From Hemileia vastatrix (taxonomy: Eukaryota > Basidiomycota > Pucciniomycetes > Pucciniales > Zaghouaniaceae): DNA of 64,000 nucleotides. Below are positions 21,479-33,600 of the stretch, piece by piece. The DNA is taken from contig JASXTE010000008.1 in assembly GCA_030280995.1 (NCBI GenBank), positions 23,867,193-23,931,192 on the forward strand. The letters run 5' to 3'. Position numbers and translations under genes: made by a program. Below the pieces are notes generated by a model that worked only from the letters and a program-made list of their open reading frames with translations, was not told where the DNA came from and made no database searches. Within the stretch, counting starts at the first letter, position 1, and every line of letters begins with the position of its first letter.

Positions 21479-24400
21479 TTAAGGTTTTGGTTTTAAAGGA
21501 TATTTAAGATGAAAAGATTTTAGGAGTTCAGGGGCCTTAGAAACATTAATGGCTGGTTCCCAGGATGTTTTGTCTGAGTCATCAAGGAAGCCTTCCCATT
21601 CCACGAGGTATTGAAGTTTCCCCTTGCGCATTCTTGAATCAAGGATATGGCTTACTTCCCACTCTAGATGGTCTTCTACTTCGACCGGTTCCGGAGGAGG
21701 TTGGTTCTTGCCTGGGTATATTTCTCGAGCCAGTTCCAGGAGAGATACATGGAGAACAGGGTGAATAGCCTGCCATTCAGGAGGTAGCTTGAGTCGAAAT
21801 GCAGTTTTAGAGACTTCAGAGTCGATTTCGAATTTTCCAAAGCGTTTTTCAGCCAGTTTCTTTGATGGTCCAGTGATTCGAATGTTTTGTGCGTCGAGCC
21901 ATACTTTGTTGCCTGGTTTAAAAGAAGGAGCAGATTGTCAATGTTTGTCAGCCTGTTCCTTGTACCTTTGAATGGCTAATCCCAAATTTGATTTAAGTTC
22001 CTCTTGGAGTTGTTATATGGTTTAAAGATAATGTTCTGCAGGATGATTAGTTCCTACATGGATTGAGTTGAATTGAGGATGTCTTCCATAAACAGTTTCG
22101 AAAGGAGATTGTCGTGTCAAAGAATGAGTCGAGCTATTATAAGCAAATTTGGCCAATGGTAACCATGTGGTCCAATTGTCTTGTTGGTAACTGACATAAA
22201 TTCGAAGGTATTGTTTGAGGATTTGGTTGAACCTTTCCATTTGCCCATTGGTTTCAGGGTGATAGGCTGTGGAGAGGTTTCTCGTGATATTGAGTTATCA
22301 ACAAAGTTGAGTCCAGAATGTAGATACAAACAATGAGCCTCTATCTGAAATAATATCCTTAGGTAAGCCATGTTTGAAAAATACATATTCTAGAAACAAT
22401 TTTGACAAATCTTCTGCTGTAGCGGTAGTAGTGGTTTTAATAAAAATAGACATCATTTAAAATCTATCTACTATTACTAATATAGCATCAAAATTATTAG
22501 AAAGAGGAAGTTGAGAAATTAAATCCATTGATAAAGATTCCCAAGGTTTAGAGGGAATAGCAAGTGGTTGAAGCAACCCATGCTTCCGGTGACAGGGAGC
22601 CTTATTCCTATTACATTTGTAACAAGATTTTATATAGGCCTTGATTTCTCTGGTCATACCTGGCCAGAAGAAATCCCTCGCTATTAACTGGTAGGTTTTA
22701 TCAACCCCAAAATGACCATCTAATGGAGAATCATGTCGACTATTGAAAGTCCATAATTTTATTTAATTGTTGTTGGGTATGATTACTCTGCCTTTGAAAA
22801 CTGATAGACCTAATTCAATACTAAATCTTTTGGCCCCTTGCTTCGAGAGTATTTTTTCTTTTAACCCTAAACAATAATTTTCCTTTGACTGAGCTTTGAG
22901 GATGTTGGATAGTGGATTTTGAAAAGATTGAATTGTCATCGAATTAAGTTGATGAGTCGTTAACATTGATTCGTTGAAGATTGATTTCACATTTGCTGGG
23001 TTCTTGTCAGAAAATGTGTCCCCCTGCTGTGGGTAAATGTCGTCCCGATGTGACAAGATATCTGGGACAATGCATTTCTTACCTGGGCAATAGGAAATAG
23101 AAAAAGGAAATTCAGACAGAAATTCAGCCCACCTGGCTTGACATCTGGTTAACACTTTGGAAGACATGAAGTATTTCAAAGCATTATGGTCTGTTAAAAT
23201 TTGAAAAGGACTATCTAGGCTGAGAAGAAAAGAGCGCCATTTTCTAAGACAATGGATAATAGCTAAAAGCTCTTTGTCATGAATTCCATAATTTAATTCT
23301 GCTGCAATGAGTTTGTGTGACTCAAAAGAAACAGGATGAAACAAATTTGTTTCAGGATTTAATTGAGAAATGACCCCTGCAATAGCATAATCGCTTGCAT
23401 CTGTCTCGACGATTGTTGAAGCAGAAGGATCAAAGTGTCAAAGAATTGGAGCTGTGGTGAACGCCGTCTTCAATGCTTCAAATTTCTTTTGTGCTTTAGA
23501 ATTAAAAACAAAAGGAATATCTTTTCTAAGAAGAAAATTAAGATTGGAAATAGTTTTAGAGTAATCTTTAATAAATATTCTATAGAAATTTGCAAAGCCC
23601 AAAAATCCTTGGAGGGATTTAACGGTTTTGGGCTCAGGCCATTCCAGGACTTTTTGGACCTTTTTGTTGTCCATGACTAAACCATCAGTGGACAACGTAA
23701 AACCCAAAAAATTGATTGATTTAAGATGGAATTTGCATTTATTGTTCTTGGTGTAGAGACCGTGATCTCAAAGTCAATTTAGAACCTGTCAAACATGATG
23801 AATATGTTTATCCAGTGTCTTTGAGAAAATTAAAATATCATCTAAATAGACAACAACAAATTGTTCAACAACATCTTGAAAGATGTCATTAACAAAAGTT
23901 TGAAAAGTTGATGGTGCTTTACACAATCCAAAAGGCATAACTAAATATTCAAAACTACCAAATCTAGTGCGCATTGCAGTCAGTGGTTCATGACCTTCTG
24001 CAATTCAAATAAGATTTTAAGTGCCTCTAAGATCAATTTTAGAAAATAAATTAGCACCATTGAAAAGGGTAATAAGTAAAGTCATAGGAGGAACAGGATA
24101 TGCATTCTTCTTAGTGACTGTGTTGAGCTTTCTATAGTCAACACACAACCTAAGACTACCATCCTTCTTCTTTACAAAAAGAACAGGGGAGTCATTTGGA
24201 GATTCACTGGCTCTGATGAAACCTTTGGCTACATTCTCTGCAATGTAGTCTCAAAGAACTTGAGATTTGTCCTTTGACAAAGAATAGACAGGACCTGCCA
24301 GAGGTACTGGACCTATTAACTCTATTTGATGGTCATAGAGTTGATGAGGTGGTAACTTATTGGCCTTACAGATTGAGAATACATCGAGGAAATCATGATA

Positions 24401-25135
24401 GATCTCCAGTAGAGTTGATTTAATGGCTTCAACGTTTATTTGGTTGTCCTCATCATCTTCAAGGGAATCTGTCAAGGTAAGACCAGAATTGAGAGAGCAT
24501 AATTTGATTACATTGTGGCAATTTAAATCCTCTTCAAGTGAAGTCATCCAGCTAGAAGGATTAGCCAATTTCTCATTTAGAGAAAGATCAGATGCTTGCA
24601 AGTTATCTGGCAGGTATTTGTCCTCTAGCAGGACATTGTCAGGCAGGTTGTTTAACTCCCTATTGACCTGCATTGAAGAATCAGAAATATACTTAGTGTG
24701 TGGGGTGATCAATCCCCATGTTCAATCAATTTCAGGATTCCAATGCGTTAAAAAGTCATGGCCAAGAATGGTATCGTCCAAACTTGGGGTGTCCAAGACT
24801 GATAATTCTCACTCGAAGGGGGGAAAGTTCGGAAAGTTGAAAACCCATAAAACTTTCTTACTTACCCAATATTTGGGTTCCTCTGATTCGACCAAGCAGA
24901 TTGGAGTTCGATCAATATCTGTAAATGTCAGTTGTAACTTCTTGGCAAAAGATAAACTGACAAAAGAAATTGAAGCTCCAGAGTCTATAAGACAACTGAA
25001 GGGGATATCCTCCTTAAAAATAATGAATCTCAAGCGATTTAAGGCAACTCCAGTCCTTAATACATGGAGGTTCTGTGCACTGGGAGAGATAAGATAGTTT
25101 GCTTTGCACACAAGTAAACTATCTACTAGTTTTTT
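21479..25135 (-). pseudogene. Pol of A2: protease, RT, RNase H, integrase, chromodomain
   Basis: Protease D-S-G-A (IDSGASISFVS) near 24990; RT with [11 protein letters not shown] near 24150, MPFGLCKAPSTFQ and catalytic YLDD near 23850; RNase H with TDHNALKYF near 23190; integrase H2C2 region CYKCNRNKAPCHRKHG near 22620, MDLISQLP and VDRF, and the end of the core ([15 protein letters not shown] at 22240). The C-terminal domain (KVWLDAQNIR; LEWEVSHILD) runs into a chromodomain (QYLVEWEGFLDDSDKTSWEP, 21530-21620). Several stops split the frame, some consistent with CAA-to-TAA. The final stop is TAA at 21481-21479. A chromodomain usually steers integration to specific chromatin. Clearly non-functional. 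Confidence 0.85.
25092..25135 (-). promoter_or_regulatory. -1 ribosomal frameshift signal between gag and pol (A2)
   Basis: Heptamer A AAA AAC at 25135-25129, gag stop 25128-25126, 9-bp stem 25124-25116 with 25100-25092. Heptamer and both stem arms are identical to A1 although surrounding positions have diverged. Confidence 0.72.
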
Positions 25136-26298
25136 GACTTCAAACTAGTACCTTCTCTTTCCTTCAATTTTACACAATCTTCCAGCTTGTGCTTACCCCC
25201 ACAATACATACATAATTCATTATCTGCTTGTCTCTTCCCCTCAGCTTCTTTAAGTTCCCCTTTAGGATCCAGTACTTTGCTGATATCACCTGGGGTCAAG
25301 CTTTTAGGTTGAGTTTTGTCCTTTCCCTTATTGGGTTTTGTTTGAGTCGAGGAGGATTGAGTTGTTTGTGGGTGTGAAGAAGGTCCCGATTTAAAATTTA
25401 GGCCTTGAGATTTGTTGTCGTATTGACAATGTTGAAGTTGTCCTTGGTAAACGCCGTCGAGTTCAAGGGTTTGATCCATTAAATCCATTAAAGTAGTCAT
25501 CTTCTGACCGTGAAAATTAAATTGATGCAGAATCCTCAAAGGAAGTCCTTTTTTGAAATGATACTTAAGGGCAGCATCATTACAACCTAATTGAGTTTAA
25601 AGTGCTCTGAAGTTCGAAATATATTCAGAGGCTTTACCATTATCACTCATGCAAAGAAAATCAAGTTCAATTTCTGCGTTGTCAGTTTCATTAGGGTCAC
25701 CAAACAACATGAAGAGTTGGTCTTTGAACTTTTCCCAGTTATTAATAAGTAAGTGGGTCTCTGTCGAAGAGAGCGTGAGAAGATAAGGCTCGAACCATCT
25801 TGCTGCCTTTATGGCTAGGAATGAAGAAGCGTAAACAACCTTCGATTGGTTGTTATTAAAGGTTCGAGGGTAATTATGGAACAGAAGCTTGCATGTTTTC
25901 AAGAAAGGTCTCAATCTGTCTGGATGTTCTCCATCGAATTTATCAGGAGATTTCATGGAAGTAGTTTTGAATTTTGATCCCTCCGAAGATGTTGTATTGG
26001 AAAGGGTCTTCATGAAAAGTCTCATGAAGTCCTCCAGTGAATTAGATGGTCCAGGTTCCGAAGGCTGACCAGAAGGGTGAGTAGCAGGGGCAGATGGTGC
26101 CTCGTGCATTGTATCTTCTCCTTCTTCATCATCACTAGAATCATCAAAATCCTGTGGGATGTCTTCTACATATTGGACTGGATGTTGCCATTCCATTAGG
26201 TCGAGTGGTTCCAAGGAGTGAGTGTGGGAAACAGGCTGTGTGGCTGTTGGCCTGCCTCTGGCGCGAGCTCTAGGAGGAGTGCGTTAAACAGGTTCCAT
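25126..26298 (-). pseudogene. Gag of A2 (at least two nonsense codons)
   Basis: Homologous to A1 gag over its length. Codon 5 is TAA where A1 has CAA, and another TAA near 25599 replaces the CAA of ALQTR in A1. The capsid-like region and the zinc knuckle (CMYCGGKHKLEDC) are otherwise kept. It ends at TAG 25128-25126 right after the slippery heptamer. The N-terminal basic stretch is shorter than in A1. Confidence 0.82.
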
Positions 26299-26372
26299 TT
26301 AAGAATTTAGAAAACACCTGAAAATGGAAGTAGTAGTAAAAATAATGAGAAATACGGAGAATTAAATTATAC

Positions 26373-27177
26373 TGTCAACGGACGACCTACGCACAAGGTC
26401 GAGGATATTCCTGAAAGTGAGATGAGAGGTTTGGAGACTTCTTTGAAGCACAGAGGAATGATTTGAGGAAATGATTCGAAGATTACTCAAAGGAAGAGCT
26501 ACTGCTTGGAGATATGTTTGGGAAGAATTCTAATATAAGTTAAAGGTAATGTTAAAATTCTTAAAATCTCACAAGGGGTTGGAAACTCAATAATCAAAGA
26601 TTTTAGGATTTAGAAATGATTATTGAGAAAATAAGGAAAGATACAATAATAATGATTTAACTTAAAGCTTCACCACTATTAACTATAAATATGTTTTATA
26701 ATTTAATTCTAAAGAATGTCGAACCAAAAACCCAACCCCTTTTATATCCTTTACTCCTCCTTGCATTGACCTCATACCCATCCACTATTCCGCACACCAC
26801 AGACCATTAAAGTACACCCGTTACACCTGGACCCTCCTCACTAACATCTGTTAACCCCTTAATCCTCCACTAACCATTCCGTCCATGCTCACTACCCCTT
26901 TTTAATAACTCACAGACTCTTAATAAACCTGTTAGCGCACTCTAACATTGACTATTGCGCTGTGTGTCGCTTATTGAGAAAAAGACTAAGACACACTATT
27001 GAGAGATTGACTAATTTAGATTTAGAGTTTAGACGAGCGCGGTTGAATAGTGAGTACACAAAGGAAAGTTGCAGTTTCTATGGAGAATTGCTTTTTGCGC
27101 TTCAAGTATATATTTAGACTTCTGTATTATTGATTTAATGAGCTGCTTTTGCCTCGAGTGTCACGTGGCGCGTGACA
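26373..27177 (-). repeat. 5' LTR of A2 (805 bp) with leader
   Basis: Coding strand begins TGTCACGCGCC and ends TTGACA; TATAAAA at 26746-26740. TATAATTTAATTCT occurs on the plus strand in the LTR at 26697-26710, and its complement forms the predicted primer site at 26371-26358, exactly as in A1. The base to the right, 27178, enters the TET/Myb remnant. Confidence 0.88.
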
Positions 27178-27893
27178 GATTTGAATTTTTTTATTTCATG
27201 TTTTTATGTAACAAATTTGTGTTGGGTTTATTTAAATCACATTTCCTCTAGCTGAAGTTTCTCCTGAACCTTATCTTTTAATTCCCACAAATGGGTTTGA
27301 ATTTGGTACATTGGTTGCTGAGATTTTGACTTTTAAAGTTGAGCCTTTTTTTCCTAATTTCACTTAATTTATTTTATATTTTTATATTGCATAAATAGAG
27401 AATAAGGCTTCTAAAAATCTTATTATATGTTTATCTAGGCTTTTATCTCCCAAAGTTTAGGATCACTCAATTATTTCTTGGCTAATTACTTGAAAAAATC
27501 ATATATTTGTGCATTTCAATCTAATCATTAACTGACCAATAAATCTGGACTTCCCAATTGGTCAGATATGGAATGGGTTGAGCTCAGTATTTCCATTGGC
27601 TTGTTCTCCAAATATGGAATTCATCTCTTTATAGTAAGGACATGAAGAATCAAGTTTATCATCTATAGATTTGATGCCCTTACTGATATGAAGGTCAGTA
27701 ATACCAAAATCAGTGGAAGATGAAAGAGTCTTAGCCTTCTTGTATTTGACTTGATAGTGCTTGAAGCATTCAGACATCTGTTTAGACAAAATATCACTTC
27801 TTCCCTTTGTATTATTTTGTAATTAATTGGCCATTAGAAGATATCCATTGACTTTTGATGCAGCAGGCTCTCCTGCATTAGTTGCATTCTCAG

Positions 27894-28854
27894 AGCATCT
27901 GCAGCTTTTTCAGCAAATATTCAGTAGCTATATGCATTTTACTGGTACCATTTGTTACTTAATTGCAATATTAATCAGCCACATGCAAATTCTTTAACTA
28001 AATGTGTTTTAAAAAAATAGTCATCAATTGTGTAACTCATTCAATAACTACTAGCACATATCCATTTCACACTTCAACTCATGCAAACACATCTCCAATA
28101 ATATGAAACAACAATTCATGCACATTATAGATGAACTACAATCTATTGACGAAGAAGAAATCTTTTTTAGAGAGCTTTTAGAGTCAATGAATTCAAGTAA
28201 TAAATCCCACAAAAATATTTATTAATCACAATCACATTGATGGAAATCACCAGCTGATTAAAGACTACTGAAATACAAATAGTACCTACAACTCAACCAT
28301 GTTTCACTGCCATTTTTGCATTTAGAAAACTCTATTTCTTTACATTTCTAACAATGTATAGCTACATAATGTGTATATTGGACACAGAGGACTGTAAGTC
28401 AATTGTGAAACACTTGGGTTGCTCACTAATGTTTATCCATGACAAAGAAAGTTGTTCTTCTTGCGGGTGTAAATTAGGAGACCATTTTTTCCTAGATTCA
28501 GTCAACAAAAATGAGTTATTATTGAGCTATTATAGATGAGAAGGTGTGGCTGAAGTGTTTAATGCAAATATATGTAGTAATTGAATGAATAGTAGTGGAA
28601 ATTGTTTTGTGAAGTGAGGGTGAAAAAATGAATAAGTAATTAGTGAGGCATGTCTAGCTTCAGTAGGTAATGGTTGAGTCAAAAAAAAGTGGCATGAGGT
28701 TTTGGAAATTACTGAAGCTACTCATCAAACTTTGCTCATTTGATTATATGACTACAGAATAAATTAGTTACTAGAGTCTAATTGAGCAATGATTGAGGAA
28801 TAAGTCAGTAAAATATGCATACCAAACCACTTTACCAACACGGCTGGGGATTCT
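27894..28854. mobile_element. 961-bp insertion in the Myb/SANT gene, probably non-autonomous
   Basis: The Myb coding text is continuous if 27894-28854 is removed, with CTCAG duplicated on both sides (27889-27893 and 28855-28859). The ends are only weakly inverted (AGCATCTGCAGC against the complement of GCTGGGGATTCT). No transposase frame is seen inside; sequence is AT-rich. The family is unassigned. Confidence 0.55.
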
Positions 28855-29026
28855 CTCAGTACCAAAACATGAATCATAATTAATTTTAATTTTCAGCCAG
28901 TTGATAAGTATGAGATGATCATCTTTTTTTATTTGAACAGTCTTTGATTTCTCAGCTGAGTGGGGGAAAGAGGGAGTAATGGGATTTGAAGAACAACTGG
29001 GGGAAGGCTGCCTTTGAGGAGATATA

Positions 29027-29836
29027 TGTCAGCCAGGCTACTAGACTTACCCGGTAAAATAATTAATTATTTTACTGAGATGAAGCCACAACTTTTTAAA
29101 AATTCTTACTAATAATTAATTATTTAATACTTTACTTATGTATCACTTACAACTAACTAACTAAGTATATTAAGTAGTGTGAATAAATAATTTATGTAAA
29201 TGTCCCATACATCTTTACTCCCTAACACCATGCTCAATAATGCAGTTGATTGGGAATAAAGATTAATAATAAAAATATAATAAAAAACCTTAAAAATATT
29301 ATATTACTTAATTGAGAGTTTTGGATTTCCGTGAAATCAATATAATTAACTCAAATGTGTTGTATTAATTGTTACAGTCCAAGGGAACTCATACTTTATT
29401 ACCAATAAAAATGATGCCTTGTTGATGTACCAATTAATCGATCTTTTATATTATGTTATATATAAACTCCTACTTAGTCAGCTTCTTTCTCACATCCTTG
29501 TAATAGATGGTGTAAATTCTGTGTCTTTATTTCCCTCATTTTTGCCTATAAAAGGCCCTCACTTTTTTTACCTTTCAAATCATTCCTTACTTACTCACTT
29601 TATTATAACTACATACAAAATCTGTTTATTATTATCAATTATTGTTTTAGTATTTACATTAACGGTAATTCTAAACCTTTAAAAATAATAGTACTCCACC
29701 TCTTTACCTCTTCTTATTTGTGTAAATAATCTTTAAAAGATAAGAAAATACGTACTAGTTTGAAATCCTTTAAAACCATTGTTGCCGCCCTTGGACCTCC
29801 CTGGAAAACCATCTAGACTTGAAAGACCCTTTGACA
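29027..29836 (+). repeat. 5' LTR of element D
   Basis: Begins TGTCAGCCAGG, ends TTTGACA. TATA box TATAAAA at 29547-29553. A 73-103 codon ORF in both LTR copies is a by-product of the duplication. Confidence 0.93.
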
Positions 29837-30678
29837 ATTGGGAACCTTTCTGAATCTTTGAGGATGCATTGTTACTTGAGGCCGGAGATCATGGGGACCA
29901 TTGCTATTTGAGGTACCTGTAAGGACAAGTGAACGACAAAAACAAAGAACGTCATATATCATGTGACTAAAATATTTTGCTGAAAACAGGAATTGAACCG
30001 CGCTCCAAAACTTAGGTTCATATATTGACTAAAAGTCTTATATTTCGTGGTAATTATTGAAATTACTATTTGTGGGTCACTTTGCACTCTTCATTCTCTA
30101 CATATTTCCTTTTACTCAGCACTCTGTAAGTGGCATTAATTTGCTCATTTTACAGGGGGAGGTGTCTAGTAAATTGGAATTAAATTTTTATTATTATTAT
30201 TATTTTTTATTTTTCCTAGTTGAGAAAGATAGAGAAATTTTGTTCTTAGTCCTAGAAGTAATAAAATCATATCTTTAAAAAAAATTAATTATTATAGTTT
30301 CAGCTGACTTTTGTCCTGATAAATTAAATTTTATTTGTTCCAGTTGACAAATTGTCCTGACAATAATTTTTTTTTTAATTCATATTTAATTATTTCAGTA
30401 GACATTAAGTCCTGGTAATTATTTATTTTTTCAGTTGATTAAAATCCTGATAATAATTATCATAAATTTATTGATAAAAAATTTAAATTTATTTCTTCAG
30501 TTGATTATTTTATAATCCTGGTTTTAAATTGTTTTGAATTAATAAATTGATTATTATTTTAGTTGATTTTTTATCCTGAAGGATTTTTTATTATTATTAT
30601 TTTTCTTTCAAATAAAAAGTAAAAATAAAAATAATTCATCTTATTGTCTCCCTCCCTCATTTCAGTTAAATTTAAAAA
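29837..30678 (+). promoter_or_regulatory. Leader of element D with primer site and degenerate repeat array
   Basis: A TGGGAACC primer-like site starts at 29839, two bases after the LTR. Between 30298 and 30585 six units share the pattern CAGTTGA, 6-12 A/T-rich bases, TCCTG (starts near 30301, 30341, 30396, 30432, 30498, 30560). A possible seventh is near 30215. Units are spaced about 36-66 bp with T-rich spacers. The leader has no long ORF. The repeats may form an RNA packaging or protein-binding array, or mimic 3' splice sites (TTTCAG); none is proven. Confidence 0.65.
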
Positions 30679-33600
30679 ATGACTGATCAAGGTGTTTCTG
30701 CTGCACGTGAAGAGGAATTGGATTTAATTGATTATGATGAGGCTACTTCTGTGAGTTCTCCTTTAACTAGAAAATTATCTCAAATTAATCAATCATTGCC
30801 TCAATCAGGATGTGGCGATGGAGGAAGTGGAAATTCTGGTAGAAACAACTCAGGAACAGAAACCTGTAATAAACCCCCTAGAAGAACTTCCAAAAGGCTT
30901 CAAAATAAAAAAGATGCCACTACCTCAACAAGTAAAGAACCTTTCAACACACATCAAGGAATTAAGGACAGAAAACTTGAGATTGAGGTCAAGAGTAGAT
31001 TCTCTAGAGGAAAAGGTAAGAAAGATAGATGCTTTTCTTCAAGAGAAGAGGAGACCTCCTCCCCCCAGGGATCTTCAACAATTGGCTCCCCAGCAGCCAG
31101 ATAAAGTGGAAGTATCCAAGTGGCAGTGGTACTGGCTGAACACTCAGTGGGATTACCTGTCTCAAAATCAACAAAATCAATTGCCTCAAGCAGGTCCATC
31201 AAGACCCAGCCAAGTCAACCACACACCTCCTCACCCCTATCAAGGAGGCAGAAGAAGAAAAAACAATATTATCTTGCCCAGCAAACCTTGGTAAGCCCTT
31301 CTATTGATTCTCAAGTACCATTTCTTGTAGCTGATTCTGTCCCTTCAGGTAAATCTGGAAGGGAAGATGAAACCTTGAGACCAGTAGAGGCTGAGAGTAG
31401 TAGAAAAATCACTCATGTATCTAATCCTTTAGTTTTAATTGCTACTTCAATGATTAATCCTGATATGGCTGTGATTGATGAAACTTGTGATCCTGAGTTC
31501 TATGAGAATCTGGAAAGATACTCTGTTTCCTTATTGAGGAACACTCCAGATGTAGCAAAAATTAATGATGAGTATTTAAGAGATATTATTGCAAAGCAAA
31601 AGCATATTATGAACAATATGCAATTAACTCAAAAGTTTAATGGTTTATTAACTGAAGAGGATTATCAATCATTAAGGAGTGAATTGCAGAGAGTTTCTGA
31701 TGATCTGTTTAATTATAAAGCAACTCATGAAAAGAAGGTTGCTTTGTGGAAAAATATTAAAAATGATTTGTCCAAATTAAAAGACACTGTATCTATCTGT
31801 TTCCAGGAGCTGGAGATAGATAAGATGAATCTGAAAAGATTGAATGACCATTATTCATCTTTTCAAAATAAAAATCAGTTATCTTTTGCAAAAATCAATG
31901 AGAGTTTATCTAGTCTTCCAAGAGTGAAAACCAGACTAACATCCATTGAAGAGAATTTGAACTCATTGTTTAATGATCAAAAATATTCTGACATTTCTTT
32001 AAAAGAACATATAGTGCAGGATGCTCCAAGGTTACATGTGGCTAGTTCATCTAAAGTAAAATTAGTTCCAGAAATACCTGTTGATACCACTGAGTTTCCA
32101 TCAAAAATTGATGATGCACCAGGATCTTCAACAGAGGGATTAAACAATGAGATTACTGCACAATTGGAGAAGTTACAGCTGCTTCTTACTCAGAAACAAG
32201 CTTGTACTAATGAGACTCCTTAAAATCAAAAGAATTGGCCAAAACTTGATCAATATCCAACATTTGATGGTGATTCTTCTTCTGATTGGCAACAATTCAT
32301 TTGCAGAATTGATAACTTGAAAAACTCTTACAAACTCCCAGATGAGAAAATTGTGTCTAAGTTAATTTCTTTATTTACCAATGTAGCCCTAATGTGGTAT
32401 GAATCTGTCCTCTTAGATGAGAATGATTACTCATTGGAAGATTAAAAAAAATAATTAAAGCACAATTTGGGGGCTCCAAGTTTAGGATGGCTCAACAAAG
32501 GCAGTATGAGGAAACTAAATATAGTTCTTCTACTGATAAACTTATTGAGTTCTTAATGAAACTTGTAAGAATCTTAAGAGCTATGGACCCAAAAATGGAG
32601 TTTGAATTATGGAAGGACAGGATCCTTTATAAATTACCAATGTCTTTGAGAGATTTGATTGTGGCTAGGACTGAGTTCACCAGAGAACCTTCTTCTTTCA
32701 TCAATACTTGTAATGAGATTCTTCTAAACAAAAAGTATGATTCCAGAAGATTCATTCCTAGAACCACTTGGGAGAAACCCTCCAATTACCAACAGAAACC
32801 TCTGGAAAAGGTTTTTAAGCCTTCTGCCCCTGTTGCACCTAAAAAGTATGCAACAAACACTTGCTTCAAGTGCAACAAGCCTTGGAAGAAGGGCCATGTT
32901 TGTGACAAGAAGATAAATCTTGTAGAACAAACAGAGGAGCATGCTGATGACACAGTAGCACTGGATGATACTTCAAGTGATTGTGCCAGAAATATTTCAT
33001 ATGAATCTCAACAAGAAATCTTGATGCTGGAAGAGGATATTCATTATTTAAATACTATTGATATTGATAATAATGCTTTATCTACAGTTGAAGATTCTGA
33101 GATTGTAAAGAACATTGAGGATAGCTCAATTGTTATTGCCCCTCTCAAGGCACCAGTCTTGATTAATGGAACCAGCATTGAAATTGTTCTGGATTCTGGA
33201 GCTGGAGGAAGGGTAGTTTCTGAAAGAGCACTTGCCTCAGGGGATCAAGACTATAAATCAAAACTTATGCCTATCATTTCTGAAAACTGGAGAGGTTATG
33301 GCTCTGTTTTGTCCCCCATTGGTAAATACAAAGCCACAGTGCTTTTTAAATATAACCATGGTTTTGTAAGAGCTATTTGTGATTTTGTTGTCATGAAAAA
33401 TGATAACTTAAGAAATTTGTTTATTGTAGGGAATGATATTTTAACCAAGTATGGCATAAAATTAGATCCCTCAAATCAATGTTTCACAATGGGAATAAAT
33501 GGGAAGAGAAAATTCAAGATTTCCTCCCCTAAAAGATTAGTAAAACCAGAATTGAACACATGTAATTCTGTGATTCAATATAAAGGAAGATCTAACCAAG

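Larger units (their letters stand above)
21479..27177 (-). mobile_element. Gypsy chromovirus family A, copy 2 (A2)
   Basis: Minus-strand order: 5' LTR (27177-26373), leader with the same self-priming site as A1, gag, -1 frameshift signal, protease, RT, RNase H, integrase, chromodomain, stop at 21481-21479. No 3' LTR is recognised downstream. Many frames are broken by stops and CpG-type transitions. Domain order with a C-terminal chromodomain places it with Ty3/Gypsy chromoviruses. Confidence 0.88.

Noticed and set aside
29419..29682. Hydrophobic ORF in the element D LTR, also at 37080-37391
   Set aside because: Same reason: LTR duplication. It starts upstream of the TATA box and spans it, so it is unlikely to be expressed as drawn.
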